DNA of 64,000 nucleotides from Marinobacterium alkalitolerans (GTDB lineage Bacteria > Pseudomonadota > Gammaproteobacteria > Pseudomonadales > Balneatricaceae), in the NCBI RefSeq assembly GCF_017776525.1, contig NZ_JACVEW010000006.1, forward strand, positions 101,206 through 165,205. Reading direction: 5' to 3'. Under the pieces are notes generated by a model. It worked only from the letters and a program-made list of their open reading frames with translations, ran no database searches and was not told the DNA's origin. Each line of letters begins with the position of its first letter. Position 1 is the first letter of the stretch. Position numbers and translations under genes: made by a program. This document shows, in pieces, positions 37,991 through 47,438 of the stretch.

Positions 37991-38749
37991 CTAGATTTTG
38001 CCTCCGCCGGCCGCCCGGGCCTCGCGGATATATTCGCTTAACAACGTCTGCTGTTCCGAGTTCAGTTCAATCTTTTCAAGCAGGTCCGGCCTGCGCTCCC
38101 AGGTACGCCCCAGTTGCTGCTTCAGGCGCCAGCGACGAATCTCCGCATGATTGCCACTGAGCAACACCGGCGGCACCGACTGGCCATCCAGTTCCTCTGG
38201 TCGCGTATAGTGCGGACAGTCGAGCAGACCTTCAAAGAAGGAGTCCTCGACCGCCGATCCCTGATGCCCCAGTACACCGGGAACCATTCGGGAAACGGCA
38301 TCCACCATCACCATGGCCGGCAATTCACCTCCGCTGAGGACGAAGTCTCCAAGAGACCACTCCTCATCCACTTCACTCTGCAGCAGGCGTTCGTCAATAC
38401 CTTCATAACGCCCAGCCACGAGTATCAGCTTGTCGCAGGCTGCCAGTTCGCTCACACCGGCCTGATCAAGGCGTCGCCCCTGAGGTGACAGATAAATCAC
38501 CCGGGCGCCTTCACCGGCGGCGGCTCTGGCCGCGTGAATTGCATCCCGCAACGGCTGTACCTTCATCAACATGCCGGGGCCACCGCCATAAGGGCGATCA
38601 TCCACGGTGCGATGGCGGTCATGCGTAAAGTCGCGGGGGTTCCAGCACTCTACGCTGACCAGTCCGTTGCGTACGGCCCTTCCGGTGACGCCGTAGCGGG
38701 TTACCGCGTCGAACATCTCCGGAAAAAGGCTGACAATTCCGAACCACAT
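37991..38749 (-). CDS. trmD: tRNA (guanine37-N1)-methyltransferase
   Basis: Methylates G37 next to the anticodon and prevents frameshifting. The 252-residue SPOUT enzyme has the opening [15 protein letters not shown], the catalytic [11 protein letters not shown] region and the trefoil-knot SAM site YEGIDERL through [17 protein letters not shown]. It lies between rimM and rplS. Confidence 0.98.
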   Translation of the reverse strand: MWFGIVSLFPEMFDAVTRYGVTGRAVRNGLVSVECWNPRDFTHDRHRTVDDRPYGGGPGMLMKVQPLRDAIHAARAAAGEGARVIYLSPQGRRLDQAGVSELAACDKLILVAGRYEGIDERLLQSEVDEEWSLGDFVLSGGELPAMVMVDAVSRMVPGVLGHQGSAVEDSFFEGLLDCPHYTRPEELDGQSVPPVLLSGNHAEIRRWRLKQQLGRTWERRPDLLEKIELNSEQQTLLSEYIREARAAGGGKI

Positions 38750-38752
38750 GAC

Positions 38753-39292
38753 TCAGAAATCAGGGTCCCAGTCGACCCGCATGCGCCCTGAGTCAAGATC
38801 AACTTCTTTCACCACCTGATCCGGCAGCCAGGGAATCAACCGCTGTTGGCGATCGATACTCTCGGCTGTCCCTTTTACCACCAGCACGTCATTGGCACCG
38901 GTTTCCATCAGGTGGCTCACCCGTCCCAGCAATACGCCGGATTCGGTGTAAACCAACAGGTTTTCCAGCTGGCTCCAGTAATACTCACCGGTCTCCAGTG
39001 CCGGCAGCTCGGACGAGTGCACCTTGATTTCGCGCCCGTTCCACAGCCGTGCCTCCTCTGGAGTATTCACACCGGCCAATTTGGCGATCAGACCTTTCCC
39101 ATGGCGCTTGCCAGCTTCCAGTTTGACTGACGTCAGACGCCCGTCGCACTCCACCTGCCATGAGCTGTAGTTCAGTATGTTCTCCATCGGATCGGTGTAG
39201 GAATAGACCTTGATCCACCCCTTGATACCGTATGGAGACGTGAAACGACCCAGTACTACCAGATCTTCGGCGTTATCACTGCTGACTGACAC
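38753..39292 (-). CDS. rimM: Ribosome maturation factor RimM
   Basis: Binds uS19 and helps 30S head assembly. The 179-residue protein has the N-terminal barrel (VVLGRFTSPYGIKGWIKVYS) and the C-terminal PRC-barrel (GEYYWSQLENLLVY to the end, which includes the IPWLPDQVVKEVDLDSGRM segment). It is 15 bases after rpsP and 3 bases before trmD. Confidence 0.97.
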   Translation of the reverse strand: MSVSSDNAEDLVVLGRFTSPYGIKGWIKVYSYTDPMENILNYSSWQVECDGRLTSVKLEAGKRHGKGLIAKLAGVNTPEEARLWNGREIKVHSSELPALETGEYYWSQLENLLVYTESGVLLGRVSHLMETGANDVLVVKGTAESIDRQQRLIPWLPDQVVKEVDLDSGRMRVDWDPDF

Positions 39293-39307
39293 GGTCTGAA
39301 TCCGACC

Positions 39308-39559
39308 TTACTCTGCTGCCTTGCGTGCTTCTTTGAGCAGCTGAGCAACACGCTCAGATGTCTGAGCACCCTTGCCAACCCAGTAGTCGACACGTTCCAG
39401 GTTTACGCGCAGGCGCTCTTCCTGACCACGAGCAACCGGGTTGAAGAAGCCAACACGCTCAATAAAGCGGCCGTCGCGCGCATTACGCGAATCAGCTACT
39501 GAGATGTGATAGAAAGGACGCTTTTTAGCGCCACCGCGAGACAAACGAATAGTGACCAT
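39308..39559 (-). CDS. rpsP: 30S ribosomal protein S16 (bS16)
   Basis: Small-subunit assembly protein, 83 residues, the normal length. It begins [19 protein letters not shown] and continues with [14 protein letters not shown], both diagnostic. It is the first gene of the rpsP-rimM-trmD-rplS operon. The promoter should lie in the 100 bases between it and the hairpin after ffh. Confidence 0.98.
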   Translation of the reverse strand: MVTIRLSRGGAKKRPFYHISVADSRNARDGRFIERVGFFNPVARGQEERLRVNLERVDYWVGKGAQTSERVAQLLKEARKAAE

Positions 39560-39661
39560 GCGCTGGACCCCTTTATTTCGCTGGATGGGTTTTGAGATCG
39601 CCCATCATTAGTGTTTCTTCGTTTCCCCAGCCAAACTGCCCAGATAAACGAAGGCCAAATT

Positions 39662-39700
39662 AAATAGGGCGGCAATTTTACGTGAAATAGCCGCCCTTTA
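39662..39700 (-). terminator. Hairpin between ffh and rpsP
   Basis: GGGCGGC (39667-39673) and GCCGCCC (39690-39696) pair across a 16-base AT-rich loop, which itself can form a few extra pairs. On the minus strand it lies about 40 bases after the ffh stop and is followed by TATTTAA. It probably ends the ffh transcript. Confidence 0.65.
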
Positions 39701-39738
39701 AAAGCAAAAAGATCAGTTTTTAAACACCCTTGAGGGCA

Positions 39739-41121
39739 TTACATGCGCGGGAAGCCGCCGCCTCCGCCCATGCCCGGCGGCATCATGCCTTTCATGCCAC
39801 GCGCCAGTTTGGCCATGCCGGACTTGGAACCGAATTTCTTCATCATCTTGGCCATCTGCTTGTGCTGTTTCAACAAGCGATTCACATCCTGCACCTGGGT
39901 GCCGGAGCCCATGGCGATACGGCGCTTGCGCGAACCGTTGATCACGTCCGGATGACGGCGCTCGTGCGGTGTCATGGAATTGATGATGGTGCACATCTGC
40001 TGGATGCCCTTCTCCGCCTGCGCGGCCTGAGCAGCCTGGGCCATCTGCCCCATGCCCGGCAGTTTTTCCAGCATGGACATCATACCGCCCATGTTCTGCA
40101 TCTGCTGGATCTGCTCACGGAAGTCTTCCAGATCAAAGCCCTTGCCCTTGGTAACCTTCTTGGCAAACTTTTCGGCTTTCTGCTTGTCGATCTTGTGCTC
40201 GGCTTCCTCGATCAGGGACAGCACATCGCCCATACCGAGGATGCGCGAGGCCACGCGATCGGGATGGAAGGGCTCCAGTGCGTCGGACTTTTCCCCGATA
40301 CCCAGGAACTTGATCGGCTTGCCGGTGATATGACGCACCGACAGGGCCGCACCGCCACGGGCATCACCATCGGTCTTGGTCAGAATCACGCCGGTCAGCG
40401 GCAGCACGTCGTTGAAGGCGCGTGCGGTATTGGCTGCGTCCTGACCGGTCATGGCGTCAACCACGAACAGGGTTTCAACCGGGTTGACCGCCCCGTGCAG
40501 GCGCTTGATTTCGTCCATCATGTCGTTATCGACATGGAGGCGACCCGCAGTATCGATGATCAGAACATCAAATGCCTGAATGCGGGCATGATGGATCGCA
40601 CGTTCGGCAATATCGACCGGGTCTTCGTCGGCACTGGACGGGAAGAACTCGACGCCCACTTCACCGGCGAGGGTTTCCAGCTGGCGGATCGCCGCCGGGC
40701 GATACACGTCCGCGGAAACAACCAGTACCTTTTTCTTCTTGCGCTCTTTGAGGAAACGGGACAGCTTGGCAACGGAGGTGGTTTTACCGGCCCCCTGAAG
40801 GCCTGCCATCATCAGGACCGCTGGCGGCTGTGTGGCCAGGTCCAGCTCGGCATTCGCCTCGCCCATGACCCGAACCAGTTCTTCGTTGACGATCTTGACG
40901 AACACCTGTCCGGGGCTGAGGCTCTTGCTGACTTCCTGCCCTACGGCGCGTTCCTTGACGCTGTTGATGAACTCCTTGACCACCGGCAGCGCCACGTCCG
41001 CTTCCAGCAACGCCATCCGCACCTCACGCAGGGTGCCCTTGATGTTGTCTTCGGTCAGTTTTGCCTGACCGGTCACGCTGCGCAGCGTTTGCGTTAACCG
41101 TTCTGTCAGATTATCAAACAT
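39739..41121 (-). CDS. ffh: Signal recognition particle protein Ffh
   Basis: GTPase that binds 4.5S RNA and the signal sequences of nascent inner-membrane proteins. The 460-residue protein has the N domain, the G domain (GLQGAGKTTSVAKL, DTAGRLHVD, TKTDGDARGG) and a methionine-rich M domain with the RNA-binding segment SGTQVQDVNRLLKQ. The end is a Gly/Met-rich tail. It is divergent from the CcsA-like gene. Confidence 0.98.
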   Translation of the reverse strand: MFDNLTERLTQTLRSVTGQAKLTEDNIKGTLREVRMALLEADVALPVVKEFINSVKERAVGQEVSKSLSPGQVFVKIVNEELVRVMGEANAELDLATQPPAVLMMAGLQGAGKTTSVAKLSRFLKERKKKKVLVVSADVYRPAAIRQLETLAGEVGVEFFPSSADEDPVDIAERAIHHARIQAFDVLIIDTAGRLHVDNDMMDEIKRLHGAVNPVETLFVVDAMTGQDAANTARAFNDVLPLTGVILTKTDGDARGGAALSVRHITGKPIKFLGIGEKSDALEPFHPDRVASRILGMGDVLSLIEEAEHKIDKQKAEKFAKKVTKGKGFDLEDFREQIQQMQNMGGMMSMLEKLPGMGQMAQAAQAAQAEKGIQQMCTIINSMTPHERRHPDVINGSRKRRIAMGSGTQVQDVNRLLKQHKQMAKMMKKFGSKSGMAKLARGMKGMMPPGMGGGGGFPRM

Positions 41122-41273
41122 CGAATACCTCTATCTGGCCAGCAGTTGCCGCCCGACACCTGCCCTAAAACGCTTTGGCGACATATTATACAGGACGCCC
41201 CGCCGCGGGGGCACCTCATATTTCCTACTCACGGCATTTGTGCCACACTTAGCCGCCATTGAGGAGGATAGGG

Positions 41274-42068
41274 ATGCTGATCATTACCACTGTTGTCGCC
41301 ACACTCTGTTATCTGATTGCTGCCTTCATGCAGTGGCGTCGCCTGTCCACTCGCGAGCACGATGAAAGCCGAGGCCGCAGCCTGCGCCTGATCGGTGCCG
41401 GCGCCTTTGTATTACATGGCTACGCAGTGTATCAGGTTCTGCACCAGCCTGACGGCATCGATCTGGGTTTCTTCCCGGTCGGGTCGCTGATCGCCTGGGT
41501 CGTTACGGGTCTGGTCCTCCTCAGCAGTCTGCGCCAGAAGCTGGACAATCTGTTTATCGGCGTATTCCCGCTGGCGGCCATTACCGCCCTGCTGGCATTG
41601 GGTGGCTTTGAAGATGCCCAAGCCAAGCCCTACGCGGGCGGCCTGATTGCACATATCCTGCTGTCTTTGCTCGCCTACAGCCTGTTTACCATCGCCACCC
41701 TGCAGGCGGTGCTGCTCTGGCGCCAGGAAGCGGCGCTCAAGCATCACCATACGCGCGGGCTGGTTGCCTCCCTGCCGCCGCTGCAGATCATGGAGCGACT
41801 GCTGTTCGACTCGCTCTGGGCCGGGTTTATTCTGCTGACCGCCTCGCTGCTGTCGGGCGTCATCTTTGTCGAGAACCTGTTTGCCCAGCACCTGGCACAT
41901 AAAACCGCACTCTCGCTGATCGCCTGGGTGGTCTATGCCATACTTCTGGGCGGCCGCTACTTCCTGGGCTGGCGTGGCCGTACAGCGGTGCGCTGGACCC
42001 TGGTCGGATTCGTACTGTTGATGCTGGGGTTCTTCGGTTCGAAACTGGTACTGGAACTGATCCTCTAG
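41274..42068 (+). CDS. YpjD/CcsA-type inner-membrane protein
   Basis: Integral membrane protein of the cytochrome c assembly (CcmC/CcsA) family, 264 residues, with about eight hydrophobic segments. Histidines in LHGYAVYQV and LIAHILLSLLAYSLF fit the conserved haem-ligand positions of the family. Genes of this kind are found next to ffh in many gammaproteobacteria, often named YpjD, and their exact role is not settled. ATG 41274 has GAGGAGG upstream; it is probably cotranscribed with the CorC-type gene that follows after 76 bases. Confidence 0.85.
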   Translation: MLIITTVVATLCYLIAAFMQWRRLSTREHDESRGRSLRLIGAGAFVLHGYAVYQVLHQPDGIDLGFFPVGSLIAWVVTGLVLLSSLRQKLDNLFIGVFPLAAITALLALGGFEDAQAKPYAGGLIAHILLSLLAYSLFTIATLQAVLLWRQEAALKHHHTRGLVASLPPLQIMERLLFDSLWAGFILLTASLLSGVIFVENLFAQHLAHKTALSLIAWVVYAILLGGRYFLGWRGRTAVRWTLVGFVLLMLGFFGSKLVLELIL

Positions 42069-42144
42069 ACCCGGCCGATTGGCTTGACACCCGCGGGGCC
42101 TGACCAGAAAATGAACGCCCCGAATCAAGATAAGGTTTTGCCCC

Positions 42145-43419
42145 TTGGACGATGCGTCGATAGGCACACTGACTGTCATTCTCGTAATGCTGATTTTCTG
42201 TTCAGCATTCTTCTCCAGCTCGGAAACCGGCATGATGTCGCTGAACCGCTATCGGTTGCGCCATCTGGTGAAGAGCGGACACCGCTCTGCGCGCAAGGCC
42301 AGCAGCCTGCTGGAACGCCCGGACCGCCTGATTGGCCTGATCCTGATCGGTAACAACTTCGTCAACATCCTGGCCTCCGCAATTGCGACCGTGATCGCCG
42401 TCCGCCTCTGGGGTGACGCCGGTATCGCGATCGCCACCGCCGGCCTGACCATTGTCATCCTGATTTTTGCAGAGGTCTCGCCCAAGACCATGGCCGCGCT
42501 GCACCCGGAAAAGATCGCTTTCCCGGCCTCCTACCTGCTGCAGCCGATGCTCAAAGTGGCCTATCCGCTGGTATGGATCATCAACGGCATCACCAACGGC
42601 TTTCTGCGCCTGTTTGGCGTCAACATCAATGACACCGGCAATGAGAGCCTGAGCACGGAAGAGCTGCGCACCATCGTGCACGAGGCCGGTTCTCTGTTGC
42701 CGCACCGTAACCAGTCCATGCTGCTGGGGGTACTGGAGCTGAACGAGGTTACGGTCAACGACATCATGATTCCGCGCAACGAGGTAGAGGGGATCGATCT
42801 GGATCTGGAGATGGACGAAATTCTGGAGCTCCTGTCCAAGACCCGTCACACCCGTCTGCCGGTCTATCGCGGCGATATCAACAACATCGTCGGCATCCTG
42901 CACATGCGTAATCTGGCGCAGCTGATCCAGCAGGGCAAGGTGACCAAGCCGGCCATCATGCAGGTGGTGCATGAGGCCTATTTCGTCCCCGAAAGCACAC
43001 CCTTGCAGACCCAGCTGCTCAATTTCCAGAAACAGAGCCGCCGCATCGGTGTTGTGGTGGACGAGTACGGTGATATTGAGGGTGTCGTGACCCTGGAAGA
43101 TATTCTGGAAGAGATTGTTGGCGAGCTGTCTAACGACCATGACACCATCAACCAGGAAATTCATCCGCAGGAAGATGGCAGCTTCTTCATTGACGGCAGT
43201 GCCTACATACGCGAGATCAATAAGGCGTTGAAGTGGAAGCTCCCTACGGATGGCCCCAAGACCCTGAACGGTCTGATTACGGAAACGCTCGAATCCATTC
43301 CGGATGCCAACGTCTGTCTCGAGATCAACGGCTACCGCATGGAAACCCTGCAGATCTGTGACAATCTGGTCAAAACCGTGCGCATGAGCAAAACCGCCAA
43401 GGCACGGGAGAGCCTCTAG
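42145..43419 (+). CDS. HlyC/CorC (CNNM) family transporter, CorB/YfjD type
   Basis: The 424-residue protein has an N-terminal DUF21 membrane domain (four hydrophobic segments, about residues 5-160), a tandem CBS pair (starting near VNDIMIPRNEVEGID) and a C-terminal CorC_HlyC domain (DGSFFIDGSAYIREIN). Relatives act in magnesium or cobalt efflux and resistance. The start is TTG 42145, 10 bases after an AAGG motif; the first ATG in frame would remove the start of helix 1. The gene is found near ffh in many gammaproteobacteria. Confidence 0.88.
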   Translation: MDDASIGTLTVILVMLIFCSAFFSSSETGMMSLNRYRLRHLVKSGHRSARKASSLLERPDRLIGLILIGNNFVNILASAIATVIAVRLWGDAGIAIATAGLTIVILIFAEVSPKTMAALHPEKIAFPASYLLQPMLKVAYPLVWIINGITNGFLRLFGVNINDTGNESLSTEELRTIVHEAGSLLPHRNQSMLLGVLELNEVTVNDIMIPRNEVEGIDLDLEMDEILELLSKTRHTRLPVYRGDINNIVGILHMRNLAQLIQQGKVTKPAIMQVVHEAYFVPESTPLQTQLLNFQKQSRRIGVVVDEYGDIEGVVTLEDILEEIVGELSNDHDTINQEIHPQEDGSFFIDGSAYIREINKALKWKLPTDGPKTLNGLITETLESIPDANVCLEINGYRMETLQICDNLVKTVRMSKTAKARESL

Positions 43420-43446
43420 CTCTGACGGCACCGGGGTGACGCCTGA

Positions 43447-43641
43447 CTAGACCGCTTCACCCTGCTCACGCCGACGGATCAGCGCCCAAACCGCTCGCTT
43501 TTCCGCGTTGGTCATGCGCCCCCAGCGGCTGATTTCACTGCCGCTGCGGTGGCAGGCAATACAAATATCCCCTTCCCCCAGCGCGCAGACGCTTACGCAC
43601 GGGCTCGGCACCGGTTTGTCGTCGGCTGTTGTGTCAGTCAC
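43447..43641 (-). CDS. DUF1289 small Cys-rich protein
   Basis: The 64-residue product belongs to DUF1289, recognised by SPCVSVCALGEGDICIACHRS, whose cysteines (C-x3-C-x7-C-x2-C) could bind a metal or iron-sulfur cluster. The function is unknown. Its start overlaps the end of the CoA pyrophosphatase gene by 8 bases, so it is cotranscribed with it. Confidence 0.88.
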   Translation of the reverse strand: MTDTTADDKPVPSPCVSVCALGEGDICIACHRSGSEISRWGRMTNAEKRAVWALIRRREQGEAV

Positions 43642-44233
43642 GTGTTGACTCCAGATGTTCAGGTCGTGGCTTCATCGGGATCTCGGCATCGAACCCCACA
43701 TTCAGCAGCTCGGCCAGAATGTAGGCTGTCAGGCCCCAGATTACATCCCCCTGCCAGTCCCAGGCCGGCACAAAACGCGCCTTGCCGGCGAAATCGAGTC
43801 GATCCATGCGCCGACACGCCGGATCCAGCAGAAAGCTCAAGGGAACTCTGAGGATTCGCTCGATTTCGTCCGGGTTTGCCTGCAGGGGCTGGTGCGCCGC
43901 CACAATCCCCACCCAGGGCGATACCTGAAGGTGGTGCTTGGAGACAACCTGTCCCAGTGAGCCGATGACATTGACGTCGTCCGGCCGCAGGTCGATCTCT
44001 TCGTGCGCCTCGCGCAGCGCCGTGTCCAGCAGGTCACGGTCTTCCGGGTCACGCTTGCCGCCCGGAAAGGCGACCTCACCACTGTGGGTCGAGAGCGTTG
44101 CGGCCCTCAGGGTCAGAATCACTTCAGGATCCGGCCGATCTGTCAGCGCGACCAGCACGCCAGCTTCGCGACCTCGGGTTCTGAGGCGCCAGGGGCGGTG
44201 ATGTTGAAGGCGCTTGCGTAACTGATCGAGCAT
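43634..44233 (-). CDS. nudL: CoA pyrophosphatase, Nudix family
   Basis: Hydrolyses coenzyme A and its derivatives to phosphopantetheine and 3',5'-ADP. The 199-residue protein has the CoA-specific motif (ILTLRAATLSTHSGEVAFPGG) followed by a Nudix box that contains TALREAHEEI. ATG 44233 is preferred over TTG 44245. Its stop lies inside the following DUF1289 gene. It is divergent from another Nudix gene. Confidence 0.9.
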   Translation of the reverse strand: MLDQLRKRLQHHRPWRLRTRGREAGVLVALTDRPDPEVILTLRAATLSTHSGEVAFPGGKRDPEDRDLLDTALREAHEEIDLRPDDVNVIGSLGQVVSKHHLQVSPWVGIVAAHQPLQANPDEIERILRVPLSFLLDPACRRMDRLDFAGKARFVPAWDWQGDVIWGLTAYILAELLNVGFDAEIPMKPRPEHLESTRD

Positions 44234-44346
44234 GCACAAATCCAATCGACAAGGGGAGCCCTATAATACTCCTGTAACCGATCTGTCGCGACCCCGGGCA
44301 AGATGTCACAATGCCGGTACCGCAGCACAACATGAAAGGAGCTTCG

Positions 44347-44910
44347 ATGAATTTTTGCAGCCAGTGCGGGCACAAGGTCAGCCTCAGGATTCCGGCCGGC
44401 GACAACCGTGAACGTCATGTCTGTGATCATTGCGGCAGCATTCACTACCAGAATCCGCGCATTGTTGCCGGCTGCCTGCCGGTGCATGGCCACCAGGTGC
44501 TGCTGTGCAAGCGAGCCATCGAGCCGCGCTACGGCCTTTGGACGCTGCCGGCCGGCTTTATGGAAAACGGCGAGTCGACCGAGGAAGCGGCCCTGCGCGA
44601 AACCCTTGAAGAAGCCCGCGCGGAAGTCGTGCTGCGCAAGCTCTACACCGTGTCTTCCATTCTGCACGTCAACCAGGTTCAGATGATCTATCTGGCAGAT
44701 CTGCCGGAAGCACACTTTGGCAGCAGCGAGGAAACACTGGAAACCCGCCTGTTCAGCGAAGACGAAATCCCCTGGGATGAACTGGCCTTCCCGACCATTC
44801 GCAATGCCCTGAGGTTCTTTTTCGCCGACCGGGCCGAAACCAGTCCCTCATTCCCTTTACGCCACCTGGCGCTCTCACCGGGCCATGAGGAACTGTTGCT
44901 GGAAAGCTGA
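44347..44910 (+). CDS. Zinc-ribbon Nudix hydrolase
   Basis: The 187-residue protein begins with a four-cysteine zinc ribbon (CSQCGHK and CDHCGS), followed by a Nudix domain with GLWTLPAGFMENGEST and RETLEEARAE. This layout is like NADH pyrophosphatase NudC but without its N-terminal domain, and the substrate cannot be told from sequence. ATG 44347 has AAGGAG 6-7 bases upstream. It is convergent with the V-ATPase operon, 6 bases apart, with no clear terminator. Confidence 0.87.
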   Translation: MNFCSQCGHKVSLRIPAGDNRERHVCDHCGSIHYQNPRIVAGCLPVHGHQVLLCKRAIEPRYGLWTLPAGFMENGESTEEAALRETLEEARAEVVLRKLYTVSSILHVNQVQMIYLADLPEAHFGSSEETLETRLFSEDEIPWDELAFPTIRNALRFFFADRAETSPSFPLRHLALSPGHEELLLES

Positions 44911-44916
44911 CAGCAG

Positions 44917-46740
44917 TCAGGACGCCTGTACGTGCACCACCATCTGCTTGATCTCTGAAAGGTAACGGCGGTAGTCGGGGCTGTCATGCCGGCTGTAGTT
45001 CAGGTTGCGGAACAGCCCCGCCAGTTTCACGAAATGTGCCCGCACGGCGTCCTTGTCCTTCAGCGCCGGCGGGTTATCAAGGCACTCCACCAGCAGCATG
45101 AACAACTCTTTCTGCCGCTCAACCGGGGTGGAAGCGTCCACGTCATCAAACGCATCCTGCTGCAGATAGACCTGATCCAGACACTGTGACTTCTGCCAGG
45201 CCAGATAATCGTCCAGCGTCACCCCCTCTTCGCCGGTCACCTGCATCATCTGCTGAACCTGCTCCCCTTCCCGCAGCAGCGCCAGCATGCGTTTAACCTG
45301 TTCCACCCACTGTGGCGCCAGCCGATCGTTAAACCAGCCTTCAAGCTGATCCAGGTAGCGGGACCAGGAGATCAGCGGGTCGACGGCCGGATAGGCACGC
45401 TTGTAGGCCCTTTCGGCACTCAGGCCGAGGAAGGTTTTCACCGTTCTCAGGGTCGACTGGGTCACCGGTTCTTCAAAATTCCCCCCGGCCGGAGACACCG
45501 TGCCGATCAGGGTCAGACTGCCCTGCTCGTGCTCATTGGTCAGCACCATGCCCGCGCGCTCATAGAGCGCACGGACAGCCGAATCCAGATAGGCCGGAAA
45601 GGCCTCTTCACCGGGGATCTCTTCCAAACGCCCCGAGGTTTCTCGCATGGCCTGCGCCCAGCGTGAGGTGGAATCGGCAATCAGCAACACGTTGTAGCCC
45701 ATCTGGCGGTAATACTCGCTGATGGTGATACCGGTATAGATGGAGGCCTCACGGGCCGCGACCGGCATGGAGGAGGTGTTACAGATAATGACGGTACGAT
45801 CCATCAGGGTGCCGCCGCGAGGGTCGGGCATGTTGGGAAACTCGGTAATCGTCTCGACCACTTCACCGGCACGTTCACCACAGGCCACGATCACCACGAT
45901 ATCCACGTTGGAATAGCGCGAAATCAGCCCCTGCAGCACCGTTTTGCCGGCACCAAAGGGCCCCGGAATACAGGCAGTACCGCCCAGCGCGACTGGGAAA
46001 AAAGTATCGATCAGGCGAATACTGGTCAGCATGGGCTGATCCGGGAACTGTCGCTGGTTGTACCCCTCGCGCAGAAGGTCGCGATTGACGGGCACCCGGA
46101 CCGGCCAGCGCTGCTGCATGCTGACCTCACGCTCGTCACCATTACTCAGGCGCAGGCGCACCACCGGTGTAGACACGGTGAAGCTGCCCTCCTGCACCCA
46201 GGTCACTTCTGCTTCCCCTCGCAGGTTGAAGGGCACCATGATCTTGTGACTGAACCGGCTCTCCGCGACACGCCCCAGCAGGTCGCCCGCCTTGACCCGC
46301 GCGCCCACCTTGACCGAGGGCTGAAAAGACCACTTCTGCTGCTGATCAATCCCATCGACCGCCAGCCCCCGCGGCAGGAAAAAGCCCTGCTGTCCGGCGA
46401 TCACTTCAAGCGGGTTTTGCAGGCCGTCATACACCTGCCCCAGCAGCCCGGGGCCGAGCGAGACCGACAGCATCTGGCCGGTCTGCTCCACGGCGTCACC
46501 TACGGCAACACCTCGCGTGGTTTCAAACACCTGAACATCGGCCTCGCCATGGCGTACCCGCAACACTTCCGCCTGCAGCTTTTCCTGCCGTGCCCCATCC
46601 GTACGCTGTGGACAGATCAAGACCACCTCGTTTTTGGTAATGGGGTAAAACTCACCCTCGTCGTCCTTCAGCATGCGGATGCTGACGATGTCGTCACGGA
46701 CACCGATCACCCGCGCACTCGGGGTCTGGCTCATGTTCAT
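44917..46740 (-). CDS. ntpA: V/A-type ATPase catalytic subunit A
   Basis: Catalytic nucleotide-binding subunit of the soluble V1 sector. The 607-residue protein has the P-loop GPFGAGKT (260-267), GERAGEV with the catalytic Glu, and the signature SRWAQAMRETSGRLEEIPGE split across the DSTSRWA region. The long non-homologous insertion (about residues 115-200) is typical of the A subunit. ATG 46740 overlaps the DUF2764 stop in TGATG. It is the last gene of the operon, whereas it is the third in the chlamydial order. Confidence 0.96.
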   Translation of the reverse strand: MNMSQTPSARVIGVRDDIVSIRMLKDDEGEFYPITKNEVVLICPQRTDGARQEKLQAEVLRVRHGEADVQVFETTRGVAVGDAVEQTGQMLSVSLGPGLLGQVYDGLQNPLEVIAGQQGFFLPRGLAVDGIDQQQKWSFQPSVKVGARVKAGDLLGRVAESRFSHKIMVPFNLRGEAEVTWVQEGSFTVSTPVVRLRLSNGDEREVSMQQRWPVRVPVNRDLLREGYNQRQFPDQPMLTSIRLIDTFFPVALGGTACIPGPFGAGKTVLQGLISRYSNVDIVVIVACGERAGEVVETITEFPNMPDPRGGTLMDRTVIICNTSSMPVAAREASIYTGITISEYYRQMGYNVLLIADSTSRWAQAMRETSGRLEEIPGEEAFPAYLDSAVRALYERAGMVLTNEHEQGSLTLIGTVSPAGGNFEEPVTQSTLRTVKTFLGLSAERAYKRAYPAVDPLISWSRYLDQLEGWFNDRLAPQWVEQVKRMLALLREGEQVQQMMQVTGEEGVTLDDYLAWQKSQCLDQVYLQQDAFDDVDASTPVERQKELFMLLVECLDNPPALKDKDAVRAHFVKLAGLFRNLNYSRHDSPDYRRYLSEIKQMVVHVQAS

Positions 46741-47438
46741 CAACCTGCCTCTGTCACCGCGTCGACCGACGCATCCGGCCCCAGCCGGTCAAGCGCGCGA
46801 TCAACCAATTGTGAAAAATGCTCCTGCGCCGCATCCCCCTGCCAGCGCAGTCGATACTCTGCCAACGACCAGCGCAACCGATAGGCGGCCACCGCCATCA
46901 GGGTAAACGGGTGGCTTTGCTCCAGCAGTCTCAGTTTGCGCCACAAGCGCTCCAGAATCTGCTGCTCCAGCGCCAGGCACTGCCCCTGCTTGAGCTGCGC
47001 AAGCGACTCCACCAGCCAGGGATAACGCCGCCCCAGCCCGAAGTCGGCTTGCTGCCAGTCACGCTTGATAATCCAGATACGGGGGCCGTACCCCTCAAAT
47101 CCGGTGCCATCGGCCTGACCGGCCAGACGGTAGCGCTGGGCCGCCATCAGGCTGCGCCACTCCAGGTTTTCTTCCAGTACGCGGCGCAAAGGCTTGTCCG
47201 GAATCGCCGCCAGCTCCTGCTGCCAGTGACGCACTTCGTCACGGTCCGAAAACCCTTCATCACCGCTGCGTTCGCGCTGGAACAGGCGCAACGCCCGTGC
47301 CAGCACGGCCTGATCTTCATCGCTCAGCATGCTCAGGCGCTGCTCGAGCTGCAGCACCGATATGGGCAGCTCGCGCAACTGGGACAGCGAGGGCGGCAAC
47401 GCCGGCAGCGCCGGCACCAGGGTATAGTAGAGCGACAC
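46740..47438 (-). CDS. DUF2764 protein, probable subunit C equivalent of the V-ATPase
   Basis: The 232-residue product opens SLYYTLVPALPALP, typical of DUF2764 proteins found in the V/A-ATPase operons of chlamydiae, spirochaetes and Bacteroidetes, where no ordinary subunit C is encoded. It probably links the central stalk to the membrane rotor, although this is inference from position. No membrane segment is seen. It lies between subunits E and A and overlaps both by one base. Confidence 0.82.
   Translation of the reverse strand: MSLYYTLVPALPALPPSLSQLRELPISVLQLEQRLSMLSDEDQAVLARALRLFQRERSGDEGFSDRDEVRHWQQELAAIPDKPLRRVLEENLEWRSLMAAQRYRLAGQADGTGFEGYGPRIWIIKRDWQQADFGLGRRYPWLVESLAQLKQGQCLALEQQILERLWRKLRLLEQSHPFTLMAVAAYRLRWSLAEYRLRWQGDAAQEHFSQLVDRALDRLGPDASVDAVTEAG

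Noticed and set aside
39730..41097. Open frame of 455 codons antisense to ffh
   Set aside because: Its His/Leu-rich composition is typical of a shadow frame; Ffh motifs fix the other strand.
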